Positions 22,601 through 37,000 of a stretch of DNA of 64,000 nucleotides are shown here, in pieces. Source of the stretch: Mortierella sp. BCC40632 (lineage: Eukaryota; Mortierellomycota; Mortierellomycetes; Mortierellales; Mortierellaceae); the NCBI GenBank assembly GCA_011634665.1, contig WAEK01000002.1, positions 353,501 to 417,500 on the forward strand. The letters run 5' to 3'. How positions within the stretch are numbered: the first letter of the stretch is position 1; every line of letters starts with the position of its first letter. Both the position numbers and the translations under genes were made by a program. The notes under the pieces are model-generated. The model saw only the letters and a program-made list of their open reading frames with translations. It ran no database searches and was not told the DNA's origin.

Positions 22601-23457
22601 TTTGATCATATGAAGCAGCTTGATCGAATGGATACAGTCTGTCACTTGGTTCTCGCTCTTCACTCCTCGCTCCTCTTCTTCCTCGCTCCTCTTCTTCTTC
22701 CTGCTCGCCCCCTCGATCCTACATTCGCACTTTCTCTCGGTACACTGCTGCAGGGAGGCTCATGCATATGCCCGGCACTGTCTGCCGATTCCAGTCTCTT
22801 TACTCCTGAATGCTTGCCACTTCACAGAGCATTTCCCTTTGTCGCGCCTCAAGTATCCAATCAGATGCGGTGGAAAAGCTTTTGATATTTTCTTAACGCC
22901 CCAACAGACAGTCTGGAAGTTGGGGTATGGCTTTTACTTACCAGGATGGGTCGATCGCCCGAGTTGACAATCTCGATCTTGACTCGTTTCCGTCCCTTGT
23001 TCAGGGTCAGTGTACCAGGCGCTGTGATGACAGCTCCAGGTGGGTGTGGGAAGGCCGACTCTTCCTCTGCACTAATAGGCGGGAAGTAACGATCCAAGTC
23101 TGGAATAGGCAGGAAGCTTCCGTGGAGAGCTAACTCCAGGTTACCATTCTCGTTGCTAATGGGGTCATGGATGGTGACGAGCTTGGTGCCATCAGGGAAG
23201 GTTCCTTCAATCTGAACCTCGTGTAACATCTCTGCTACACCTGGCATGACTTGGCGACGACCCAGAAATTGCTTGCCAAGATCCATAAGATCTGCAACCG
23301 AGTGCCGACCATCGCGGATGAACTCGGCCAGTTGACTGGCGATCAAGGCGGTGGCCTCAGTCTGGTTCAGTCGTAGGCCGCGAGCGAGACGCTTTTGAGA
23401 GAGGTATCCGACCTGGTGGAGGATCAGCTTGTCGAGTTCACGTGTAACGAGCTTCAT
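19650..23457 (-). CDS. URE1: Urease (fused gamma-beta-alpha chain)
   Basis: Cytosolic nickel enzyme hydrolysing urea to ammonia and carbamate. Five exons on the minus strand: 23457-22942, 22046-21501, 21380-20898, 20766-20246 and 20127-19650. They join in phase to 847 residues, the usual fungal/plant single-chain length. The gamma region is at the N-terminus, beta follows, and the alpha (amidohydrolase) part begins near residue 270. Counting from Met1, every active-site residue falls at the jack-bean number: His407 and His409 (THVH), carbamylated Lys490 (GLKLHED), His519, His545 (HTYHTEG), Asp633, and flap Cys592-His593 ([16 protein letters not shown]). It therefore looks fully active. The sense strand before exon 4 carries a 26-base poly(A) run just upstream of the acceptor TCTATAG. 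Divergent ureG lies 1.7 kb upstream. GATA-like sites occur in the shared region. Confidence 0.97.
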
Positions 23458-24110
23458 GGTGTGTTCTTTCCAGGGATAATGATGATATACAGATGACTCT
23501 CTTGAGCTCGTTCAGTAGCGACTAAAAGAATTAGACGCGATAGCGACGACGACGGTGACGGCGATGACCAAGGAAGAGGAAGAGGAGGAGAAGGAGGAGG
23601 GAGGAAGGAAGAGAGGGGAGAATAGAGTAGCGATGCACAGAGTCAGCTGCTTGGGAGTGGGTATTTAGCCTTGTCTATGGAAGAGGAAGAAAGAGATGCG
23701 CGATGGAGAGGAGACGAAAGGGTAGAAAGTGAGAGTGATGGTCGAGTAATAATTAAAGGTGAGCGGAGATAGGTGAGAATGAACTGAAGAAGGGATGAAG
23801 GCGGATGAAACTGAAAGAAGGATGGAGAAGAAGGTTAATAGGGATGAGATAGGTAAAGAAGCAAAGAAGAAGAGGAAGAGGAAGAAAGAAGAGAGGGAGA
23901 GGAAGAAGAGAGGAAGAAGAAGAAGAGAGGAAGAGGAGATGAGGAGAGAAGATGAAAATGAGAAGAGAAGACGAAAATGAGAAGGAAAGACGAGAAGACG
24001 AGGAAAGGCTTGAGTGTGCCACTTTGCTGGAACAGAGAGATGGGTTTCGGCTTGTCCTATTTTTTTTCGCGCTCTCCTACAATTTCCTTTTATCCTGCTG
24101 CTGTGTGCTT

Positions 24111-24158
<48 letters not shown>

Positions 24159-25192
24159 CCTTTCACTCCCCTGCCTATTCGTAATCCCGACAGCAACATT
24201 TGGGGTTGCTTCTACATTGAAGCATGCAGCCTTGATCTGCAGGGCCCCTCGGACCTTTGGACTGCAGCACTTGATTCCCGCTGAGCAGTCTTTGCTGGGC
24301 CTGGACTTTCTTGGTCCTGTCGCGTTGCTCCGGCCACATCCGCTATGAAAGGAGTCACTGACTGGCTGGCATCCACGCCGTGATACTCTCTTGTCTGCGC
24401 TGTACGACTCGGCAAAATGCCAATGGAAGAGCACCGCTCCTGTTCATCCACCCAAATGGATATACTTGGTCAAGAATGTCCCAGTCACCAATCGAAGATC
24501 TTGCTCTTTCCCGTGGAGAATGAACCTGAGCTGATTTTTTTTTACTCTAATGTCTGCGCCTTCATTATCGATGGTTGACTATGAGGGTATTTTTTTTTTT
24601 TTTTTTTTTTATTGAAGTATTGTTGTTCGTATGCAGTGTACAGCATATGCGAAAAACATGGAGCAAGCGTGGGGGAGGGGTAAAATGGATGGATAAATGG
24701 AGAATGGTTGTGAGCTGCGGTGTCAGCAAGTTATGCCGCCTCACCAACCAATATCTTCGTCTCGGCATTCCTGCCGAACCCTGTCAAGAGCAAATAAGGT
24801 TCTTTCTCTTCTGGAGGGTTTCCGGTCTGCCGGATTGTCCCAGGCGGCCGATAGGCCACGAGCGGATAGCGTGTCGAGAGCTGCAGGGCAACTACATGAC
24901 TATTTGATCCTTTTCTTGCCGTTTCCTCCCTCTCACCCTCTCCTACTCCCCCTCCCCCCGTCACTTCTACTTCCACGCTAGGCCGAGTCGTCTGCAGGAA
25001 CATGTGCAGCGAACTTGACGTCCTCCAGTCCAGAGAGTGTTGTGACTTGTTTTTCTTTATAGACTTTCCCCCTTTCCTTTGCCCGCGTTCTCTCAGTCTT
25101 CTTTCCCTTCTTTCATTTTGACAACCAAGTCCACTGACACTCTTTTCCGAAGTTCTTCCTATCCCAAGAATAAAAAAAAAAAAAAAAGTAAC
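23458..25192. promoter_or_regulatory. Shared head-to-head region of urease and ureG
   Basis: About 1.7 kb between the two start codons. Next to urease it is purine-rich on the plus strand (23560-24000, GAAGAG-type repeats), so pyrimidine-rich in the urease sense. A (CT)n tract lies at 24116-24154. Matches to the fungal nitrogen-GATA consensus HGATAR are visible at 23538-23543, 23767-23772, 23847-23852 and 24849-24854. Such short sites occur by chance, so regulation by an AreA/Gln3-type factor is only a hypothesis. No additional gene was recognised. Confidence 0.45.
24116..24154 (+). repeat. (CT)n microsatellite
   Basis: About 39 bases of CT dinucleotides within the urease-ureG intergenic region. 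Confidence 0.9.
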
Positions 25193-25841
25193 ATGTCCTG
25201 TCGTTTCGAGAAGCACGGCTCTACCTCGGGAAGCTCTTCCGCTGGTCACGACCATCACCATCACGACCATGACGGCCATTCGCATGACCATTCGCATGAC
25301 CATTCCGGCTCGCATTCCCATGACCACGACCATGCCTCTGTTAAACTGACCAGCAGCCAGAAATATAACCTCACTAAATACGATGGCTGGACTCAGGCCG
25401 ACATTGAACATGGTCATCGTCACGAACAGATCGACACTGCTGGCAAATTTGTTGAGAGAACGTTGCCTGTGTATGAGAAGCGTGATTGGGAGGAGCGAGC
25501 CTTCACTGTTGGTATTGGAGGGTAAGTCCATCACTACGCGTTTCTTTTTCTTTTTCTTTTTCTTTCCTTTCACGGCTTTCTCTCTCTCTCTCTCTCTCTC
25601 TTTATTCTACTACGAATCTGATGCATCTGCTACTGTTTGAGTCCAAGACAGCTACTATCAAGGATCTGTGATATTGGCACTGGAAAAGAGAGGCGTGTGT
25701 GTGTATGAGAGTGAAAGAGTGAGAGAGCGAAAGACAGAACTGCCCGTGGGAACCCTAAAGAGTTCAGGAGAGGGAGAAAAGCGTTCCAATGAGCAAAAGG
25801 GGCCACAATCGGGCGTAGGACAGAGTTCCCTCTCTCTCTCT

Positions 25842-25879
<38 letters not shown>

Positions 25880-26921
25880 GAGATGCTAGCCATGTGATTG
25901 GAGTGCACCTTAAATCTTCTCTTATCATACCCTCTTGCAAGAGGAAGAGACAAGAGACAAGAGAATTAAGAGGAAGGAAAGGAGGAGCAAGGGAAAGAGA
26001 AAAAAAAGGAGAAAAATTCACACTCTCTTCCATCACCTTATAGACCCGTGGGATCAGGAAAGACAGCATTGATGTTGGAGCTCTGTCGCCGCCTCTCCAA
26101 GTCGCACAGTCTTGCCTGTGTCACCAACGATATCTTCACCACTGAGGACACTGATTTCTTGGTCCGGAACAAAGCGCTTGAGGACCCGGAACGGATCGTT
26201 GCAATCGAGACTGGAGGTTGTCCTCATGCTGCCATTCGTGAGGATATTTCTGCCAACTTGGCGGCACTTGAACAATTGCAAGCCAAGTTTGAGCCAGAGC
26301 TCTTGTTGATTGAGAGTGGCGGTGATAACCTTGCTGCGAATTACTCTCGTGAGCTGGCTGACTATATCATTTATGGTGAGTTTAAAACTGTGGATTCTTT
26401 CGGGAGGGAGAAGGAGGGGGCAAGCAAACGGGGAGAAACGGGGAGGAACAATCCGACAAGAAAGTGAAGGTGCGGACAGTTGACTCACACGAGTTCTGGT
26501 GATTTTTTTTTACCCTTCGTTTCAATAGTCATTGATGTTGCAGGAGGTGACAAGGTTCCACGAAAGGGCGGTCCAGGTACCAGTCAGTCAGATCTACTTG
26601 TCATCAACAAGGTAAGAACAGGAACGCGAGCCAGGTGTTTTCAGAAAAGACAAAAAAAAAAAAAAAAAAAAGCTGTCAGAATAACATAGAATTTGACCAC
26701 TAAAAGAAACTTTTTAACGTTGAATGGATCTTTTTTAGACCGACTTGGCAGAGATTGTTGGAGCCAACCTGGACGTCATGGCCAGGGATGCCGCCAAGAT
26801 GCGAGGCCCAGGACCGACAGTGTTTGCACAGGTCAAGAATGGAGTCGGCATGGACTCGATCATCGAACATATTTTGGGCGCCTACATGGAGAGCGGTGCT
26901 GCTGCCCAATCTCAAAAGTAA
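25193..26921 (+). CDS. ureG: Urease accessory GTPase UreG
   Basis: UreG is the SIMIBI-class GTPase that delivers nickel to apo-urease with UreD and UreF. Exons 25193-25521, 26044-26375, 26529-26611 and 26739-26921 join in phase to 308 residues. Visible motifs: P-loop [12 protein letters not shown] (split by intron 1), [13 protein letters not shown], the metal-binding [15 protein letters not shown] segment, the [14 protein letters not shown] segment, [16 protein letters not shown] and the base-recognition LLVINKTDLA. Residues 19-47 form a His/Asp repeat with 15 histidines, as in plant and fungal UreG, probably nickel storage replacing the missing UreE; a GHRH cluster follows. The first ATG after the A-run at 25176-25187 gives this N-terminus. 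It is transcribed away from urease. Intron 1 (522 nt) carries CT, GA and a 32-base T run. Confidence 0.96.
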
Positions 26922-27268
26922 ACAATAGTTGAGATAGGATGGGATACACATTTCTTCTTTCTTTTCGAGGCAACTTAAAAAATGTAAATAAAGAGTACTA
27001 CGCCTATTCATGCACCTTTCTCTCTACTCTTCTTGGATTATGGAAATGAAATTTATTGCATTAGCTATCCTTTTGACCATCACTATCCCCTTGATCACCT
27101 TGGGAAAAAAAATCCTTCTTTGGTATATTTTGTCGGTTGGTACTTAGGAAGTTCCTGCAACAACCAGCCTAGTAAAAAAAAAAAAAAAAAAAAGCGTAGA
27201 TGCAGATGGGTCAGTACAAAGACTCTAAAAAACAAATCGACACTCTGTATCCGAGAAAGAGGAGACAC
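26922..27268. other. Convergent 3' region of ureG and SEC23
   Basis: It holds an AATAAA-like signal (about 26987) after ureG and an A run at 27173-27193. No gene. It most likely contains the 3' ends of both transcripts. Confidence 0.6.
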
Positions 27269-30538
<3,270 letters not shown>

Positions 30539-33500
30539 ATGAACTACGAACTTTCCGCTATCCTCGAGGGCCATCAGGGCGATGTAAGGGGGTCTCCCTC
30601 ACAAGTCGAACTTGCATTCAACTCTGCACCACTTTTTTTTTTTAATACATGCACATGCTAAAGTGGCTCTCGTTGTCATGACTGTTGCCAACTAGGTCAA
30701 AGCCGTCATTGCTCCCACGGACTCGATGATCGTCTCGGTGTCGCGCGATAAATCCGTCAGGACATGGAAGCGACAGTCGTCCAACACGTTTACAGAAGAC
30801 AAGATCTTTCTTGGCCACAGCAACTATGTCAACTCTGTCGCCTATATCGCAGCTTCTGAAGCAAATCCCAATGGTACATTTGGATCCCTTTCCCCTCCAT
30901 CAAACGGCAAAAGAGATAGCTCTTGGGATCGTTGATTTTCTTTTCTTAGAAAATGAGCAAAAATTGATATCAGGATAGACTATGCATAGTCTTGGTTCTA
31001 ACAGACTCTTCTCCTTCCGTGTCTCTCTGCCTCGGCGCTTAGGACTTATTGTAACGGGCGGAAGCGATAAGCTCATCAATGTATGGAATCCAGAGGATGC
31101 CAGCGCACCAGTATATACCCTTACCGGACACACCGACAACGTCTGCTCGCTCTTTGCTGACAAGGACGGGCATATCGTCTCCGGATCTTGGGACAAGTAT
31201 GATCCCCATCTTAGAGGGAACAGTGGGAGAATGCCCTTTGATGACCCCTGATAGAGACTAAAGCATTACGCCCTACTCTTCTTCTCTTTCTCTCGCTTTT
31301 AGGACTGCCAAAGTCTGGAGAGACTGGCGCTGTGTTCAGACTCTTGAGGGACATACGCAAGCTATCTGGGGAGTCGTGGAGATCGACCATGATGTCATCG
31401 TAACAGGTACCTGAGATACTTGGCAGTCATACGACTTGATAGTGAATGGAGGCGCAACGGTTTAGCGCTGCCCAATCAAAAAAGTTATCTCTAACGCCTC
31501 CATTTTGGTGCCTCTCTTGCAACATAGCATCGGCTGACAAGACCATTGCCATGTGGAAGGATGGCAAAAAGACCAAATCCATCACTGGCCACGAAGATTG
31601 TGTTCGATCGTTGGCGATTTTACCAGGAGTGGGCTTTGTCTCGTGTGGCAACGATGGAGCAGTGATTGTTTGGTCTAACAATGGAGATCCAGTTCAGGCC
31701 TTGGATGGACACACTTCATTTGTCTACTCGTTGGCTACGCTACCTACAGGCGAGATTTTCTCGAGCGGAGAAGACCGCACAGTCCGTGTGTGGGATAGTA
31801 AGCAGACTGATCGATGAAGGGAGAGGTCTCCAAGCTTCACTCTAGGCACATGTATCGCAATGCTAAAAATGCCTGTTCTTTCTTAAAATGTGATTCTATC
31901 ATCTAGAGGGCGAATGCACACAGACAATTATTCATCCCTGTGTCTCAGTTTGGTGCGTGGCAGCATTACCCAATGGCGATATTGTCAGCGGTGGATCTGA
32001 TGGATTTGTCCGTGTGTTTACAAGAAGCAAGGAACGCATCGCTAGTGCCGAGGTTCTAAAGTCATACGATGATGAAAACGCCGCTGTTGCCATCCCTTCG
32101 TATGTATTCTCCAATCAAACACTCTCCTACGATGAACTCGTCTTTTCATGTTGTCTTTTTTCTAACCAATACCTGTCAAAATGTTGCTCCGACTAGTAAT
32201 CAAGTTGGTGATATTAAGAAGGATGATCTTCCAGGAACTGAAGCACTAAACATTCCCGGAAGAAAGGACAATGATGTTAAAATGATCCGCGTTGGAAACA
32301 TTGTTGAAGCCCACCAGGTAATTCAGACCACCTACTACAGTGCAATGTCGATCAAATAGCCGGAAGACATAGTGCGCTAACATCTCTATACTTTGTAGTG
32401 GTCAAATGCTGAGCAGGCCTGGTCCAAGATCGGAGAAGTGGTGGATGCGATTGGAAACAACAGGAAGAAACTTCACGATGGCATTGAATATGATCATGTC
32501 TTTGACATTGATGTGGGTGACAACATGCCTGCATTGAAGCTTCCTTTCAATGTAACCGAGAACCCATACACTGCAGCCCAAGCGTTCTTGAACAAGCATG
32601 ATCTCCCACAGGCGTATCTGGACCAAGTTGCCGACTTTATCACAAAGAACGCACGCGCAGTTTCACAAGGAGCACCTGCATCTGTTGGCGATCCCCTGAC
32701 AGGTAACTCCCTGCCTTCTACTTGTACCACAAGGAGTGTTTAGCAGGAGTGTCGTTATTTTGTCCTGAGTGTTGACATTTTGTATCTTTGAATTTAATAG
32801 GTGGTTCTCGATACACCCCTGGTCAAAGCTCAACATCAGGATCAATGGGCTCCGTAAGTAGCGTTCTCTACCAACCAAACGAACCTTTTTTTTTTTTTTT
32901 TTTCCAAGCGGAAGAAATGATAACTCACCTTAACATCAATTCCATAATTTTAGTATAACCCATGGGGCAATGATACTCCTCAGGCTAAACCAAAACCAGT
33001 TGTTCAGCGTCTTATTCCTCATGTAAATGCTCAAGAGATAGAGATACCAAAATGAATGGTAGTTTGGTCCTTCCTTTTAAATTATACTAACATTTTTTAT
33101 TTATCTCTTTCTAGACAACCAATGTACCTTTCAAAGATGCCAACCTTCCAGCCATTCACCGAAAGATTGTTCAACTGAATACCGAGTATGCGTCGACAGG
33201 AAATGCGTTGAACACCGAAGAACTTGCATCGTTGGACTCGCTTATCAAGTTCCTTGCCAGTCCACCAAAGCAGCCTCAGCCTCAACAACAGTATCTGGAT
33301 CTTTTGCTCAAGCTCTTCAATACTTGGCCCGAGAATTCACGTTTCCCGGCTCTCGATCTCCTTCGACTCCTTGCGCTCTACTCCAAATCTCCAGCAGAGA
33401 CACCCGACTTGTTGACGACTCTTTTGTCGGCCGCTCGTACCAACGAGACAAGTCTGATGTTGGTGGCGCGTTTGGTGGTCAACTTTTTCGAAACGGATAA

Positions 33501-34062
33501 GGGTCAGGAGGCAGCCTATGATCAGATCACTGCCATTCTTGAGGTGATGGAGGATGAGTCCATTTGGCAGAGTACCAACAAGAACCTGAAGCTAGCTGTG
33601 GCGACTGTGTACATGAGCTATTCGACTCTTTTGTTGAAACGACCGGACGACGATACACATGCTATCCAGTATGTTGGGGCGTTAACAAAGATCCTAGAAA
33701 AGGAACGGGAACAACAGGTGCAGCACCGATTGTTGGTTGCTCTGGGCAACCTTGTCTATGCTCACGAGAGTGCCAAGGAGTCAGCGGCCATTTTTGGAGT
33801 CCGAGGAATGCTTCAGTCAGCTGTCCTATCCAGACCTGCATCCGAGAGGATTTCGACAGGTGCTGTTGCAAGTAAGTGATGGAAGGGATATTTGCTCGTT
33901 CGTTGGAAAAGAAAAGAAAAAAGAAAAAAAGAAAAGACGGCGGCAACTGGAATGTACCTTTTTTTTTATGTTTAACAACACAAATGTAAAATTTGACCCT
34001 GACATTCCCTGCTTTTTTTTTTTTTTCCCAACCCCATAGATGAACTCATCAAGCTGCTCTAG
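30539..34062 (+). CDS. DOA1: DOA1/UFD3/PLAA family ubiquitin-binding WD40 protein
   Basis: Adaptor that binds ubiquitin and Cdc48/p97 in ubiquitin homeostasis and endosomal or mitochondrial protein turnover. Twelve exons: 30539-30583, 30696-30873, 31043-31196, 31303-31406, 31528-31797, 31907-32099, 32197-32317, 32399-32702, 32801-32853, 32954-33022, 33115-33871 and 34040-34062, all in phase, 756 residues. A WD40 propeller occupies about 1-300 (SRDKSVRTWKR, GGSDKLINVWNP, SASADKTIAMWKDG, SGEDRTVRVWD). The PFU ubiquitin-binding domain is at about 355-440 (HDGIEYDHVFDIDVGDN..LKLPFNVTENPY). The C-terminal PUL armadillo domain is at about 497-756 (DLLKLFNTWPENSRFPALDL region, ASERISTGA). The last exon encodes only NELIKLL. 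Introns are short (~80-180 nt), unlike those of its neighbours. AATAAATAAA-type sites follow at about 34093. Confidence 0.96.
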
Positions 34063-37000
34063 AACGAGAACCAATTAGGCACATGAATGTCAAATAAATA
34101 AATAAAAAGCAAGAAAGGGCGAGACCAGAGAGACATTTGGACCCCTTCTGGTCATAACCTGCATGCTGATCGTTCAGACCTTGCCGAGGAACGGCTTCAG
34201 TCCATGGGAAAGGGAAAAAAAAGGTTAGGAAGGAGAGTGCTTGGTGTATGTGGGTGGGGGAGGGGAGGAAGAGGGAAACATGCAGCAGGGATGCAGCAGG
34301 GATGCAGCAGGGATGCAAGGTTCTGGGGTGCACTAAGCGTTGATGCAGGTGTACCAAATGGAGAACACACCTACCGGGGGGAGGAGTGGGTGGAAAAAAA
34401 AATATGAAAAGAAAGCAGAAGGAAGGAAGAGAAGGAAGAGAAGGAAGAGAAGGAAGAAAGGAAAGGAAAGGAAGGAAAGGAAAGGAAGGGGAATCGAGAC
34501 TAGGGACCGAGAGAGAAAGATAGAGAGAACGAATGAGCGTGAGAGAGAGAGAGAGAGAGAAAGATAAAAACGTACAGAAAGCCCGATTGCTTGCTGTGGC
34601 TCCCCCTTTCCTTCCTTTTTCCCTAATCCGATTGCATGGCATGGAGTGGGCATGTCGCGTCATCTTTTTCACCACATGCGGGATTCAACGACAGTTTACC
34701 AAGGCAGATCTTTTGGAAGAACCACAGTGTTGGGAGAGAACGAAAGAGAGGCGAAAGAGGGGAGAGAGAAAGAGAGTGCAAGCAGAAGGAAGGCAAGGGG
34801 AGAGGGAAGCAAGGGTGAGTAAGAGAAAGAGTAGGAGAGATTGAGAAAAGGGGGTCAAAGTACACTCTGGCCTCCAACATTGGCCATCCTTGCTCTGTTC
34901 GCCATACTCGCTCACATGTACTTTCTACTCCTTCACTCTCACGCGCCTGAGAAAATTCAGGAGGGGGTGGCGAAAGTAGAGCTGGTCCTATTAACCTTTG
35001 AGTGCTCTTCTCTCTCTATCTCTCTCTTCCCCCCGCGCATTTGTGCGACGCGACAGTCTTGATTAGCAATTGAGCTGAGCGGCAAATAGGGCAGAGATGC
35101 TTGAGACCGTTGCACCATTGAACGTGCGCGCATTTTTGTTTATCCGCGTCTAGAATATGGAATAAGGTCCCATTCTTCAGCCATGTTGATTTTTAAGAAG
35201 AAGAAGAAAAAAGAGCTTCAACAAACGGGAGGATCTCTAGAGTCTGTGGAAGACTAGACACAACAAGCAATAGCAAGTAAAAAGAAAAAAAAATGCCTGG
35301 GTCAGATCCTGATGTGCTCTGTTCAGAAGGGTACACATTCCTTTTTCCCTCGACTCCAAGGGCTGAGGCATCCTTCCCTCTCGGTTCAATCTCGTAGCGC
35401 CAATCGAAAGCGTGTGTGAGAGATAGAAAGAATGAAAGAATGAAAGAAAGAGAAAAGTAAAGTCCCACAGCCCAGCAAGATCCGAGAGCCGTCGAGTCAA
35501 TCGTCCTTGGAGATCTTGGAATCGGATCTGCTACTGGGCTCGCCATGGACAGCTCTGTCCCAAACTCTGAAATTGCCTGGCTCACTCTCCATCTCCTCCT
35601 CTCTTTTACACGCACGTACCTTTTTTTTTTTCCTCAAACGTGCCGGTTCCTGAATCTCTGTTTATTCAGTTGAGCCTGAAAGGTGCCGCGTCCGACCTGT
35701 CGGATGTCTGCGGTACCCCTCGTGAAGGACCAAGTCAGATCGATTACACTTCTTTCACTTTTGTCTTTTTGGTTCTTGTCTTACAACGCATTGGTTCTAA
35801 TGACGCCATTTCTGTTTCGGAGTTCTTTATTCTACATAGGGGAGGACGCGTCTGTTCGATGCTGAGAAGCTTCTTCGAATCAGGGGCGACGCGGCGAGGA
35901 CTACTTTATGTCTTCTACAGCACGACCTCGGCTAGTCAGGAAGAGAGAGAGAGATAAAAGAGAGAAAGAAAGAACTTTCTGTTTCAAGGAAAGGGAGAAA
36001 GGCGTTGGAGAGCGCTGTTCTGCCGGACTGGCATAGACTGAGGGGGTTCAGTTGTACCTGTACGCCAGCATAGACTTTAACTGTCGGCTTTCATACATTG
36101 CATCTGAATATGGGATGGCCTACGACCCTGGCCCTTATTTTCTTTGATGTTTCCTCCTAGCAGCAGAACACAATAAAGAAATTGAGTACAGGAGCTGCAT
36201 GTCAAAAAAAAAAAAAAAAAAAAAAAAAAGGTGGGCCAACGCCCCCTCTGCTCCTTCTTTCGGTTGAAGACGGTCTCAAGTAGTAGAAAGAGGCAGTTGG
36301 TCTCGAGCCGAACACAACCGCTGTGGGATAAGGTTCTCCGGGGACAGGCATTGAGTAGCCAAAGAGGCAATATGCTTAAGAGGGGGCGGGGCTCGCGGGG
36401 ACGAATAGCTACGATTCGTAAGCCTGACTCCTTATCTCTGCCTCCTCGGCCACGCCAGAAGCCCATTCTCTTGCCCTTTTTTCTTTCTCTGCAGTGTCCT
36501 TTTCTGCTGGCGACTCCCGGATTCTCCTTGCTTTCTTTTTTTAATTATTATTATTCAATATTGAATGATCCACGATACCACATTATATGTCTCCTAAAAG
36601 GCTAGCCAACAAGGAGGGAATGCTCTCTCTTTCTTTCTCTATCTCTCTCCGTCGGCGCCATTGACTATATTTTTTGCTGGATTCTCACTATCGGCCGACC
36701 ACTCTTGTGTCCTTTACCAGTCTGCGAGCAAAATGGAACATAGTGAATGAGCCTTTAGCTTTGACACGTTCTTAGTGGGACAGTGTCGGCAGGATCGCAG
36801 CCGCGTGCGCCGGGCAGACATTTTGACCAAAGGATGTTATTGAGCCCTCCTCTCTTTCTTTACAAAAATAAAAGGAAGGCTGCCCCAGGTTCTATTGGCA
36901 GTAGAACCGGAAGTGGTTCTCTTCCTCCCAGCTCGAACTGACGTTATCTTTTTTTTGGTCTCTCGCCGAGGGATGACCATGGTATGCCCTCTTACCACAG

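Noticed and set aside
25079..25192. In-frame upstream extension of UreG beginning MPAFSQSS
   Set aside because: It starts at a non-ATG codon and passes through the A run. The ATG at 25193 gives the expected Met-Ser-Cys-Arg-Phe N-terminus just before the His-rich region.
35340..35420. A GGTTCAATCTCG motif resembling a tRNA T-arm
   Set aside because: No matching acceptor stem, D-arm or anticodon arm could be paired around it by eye.
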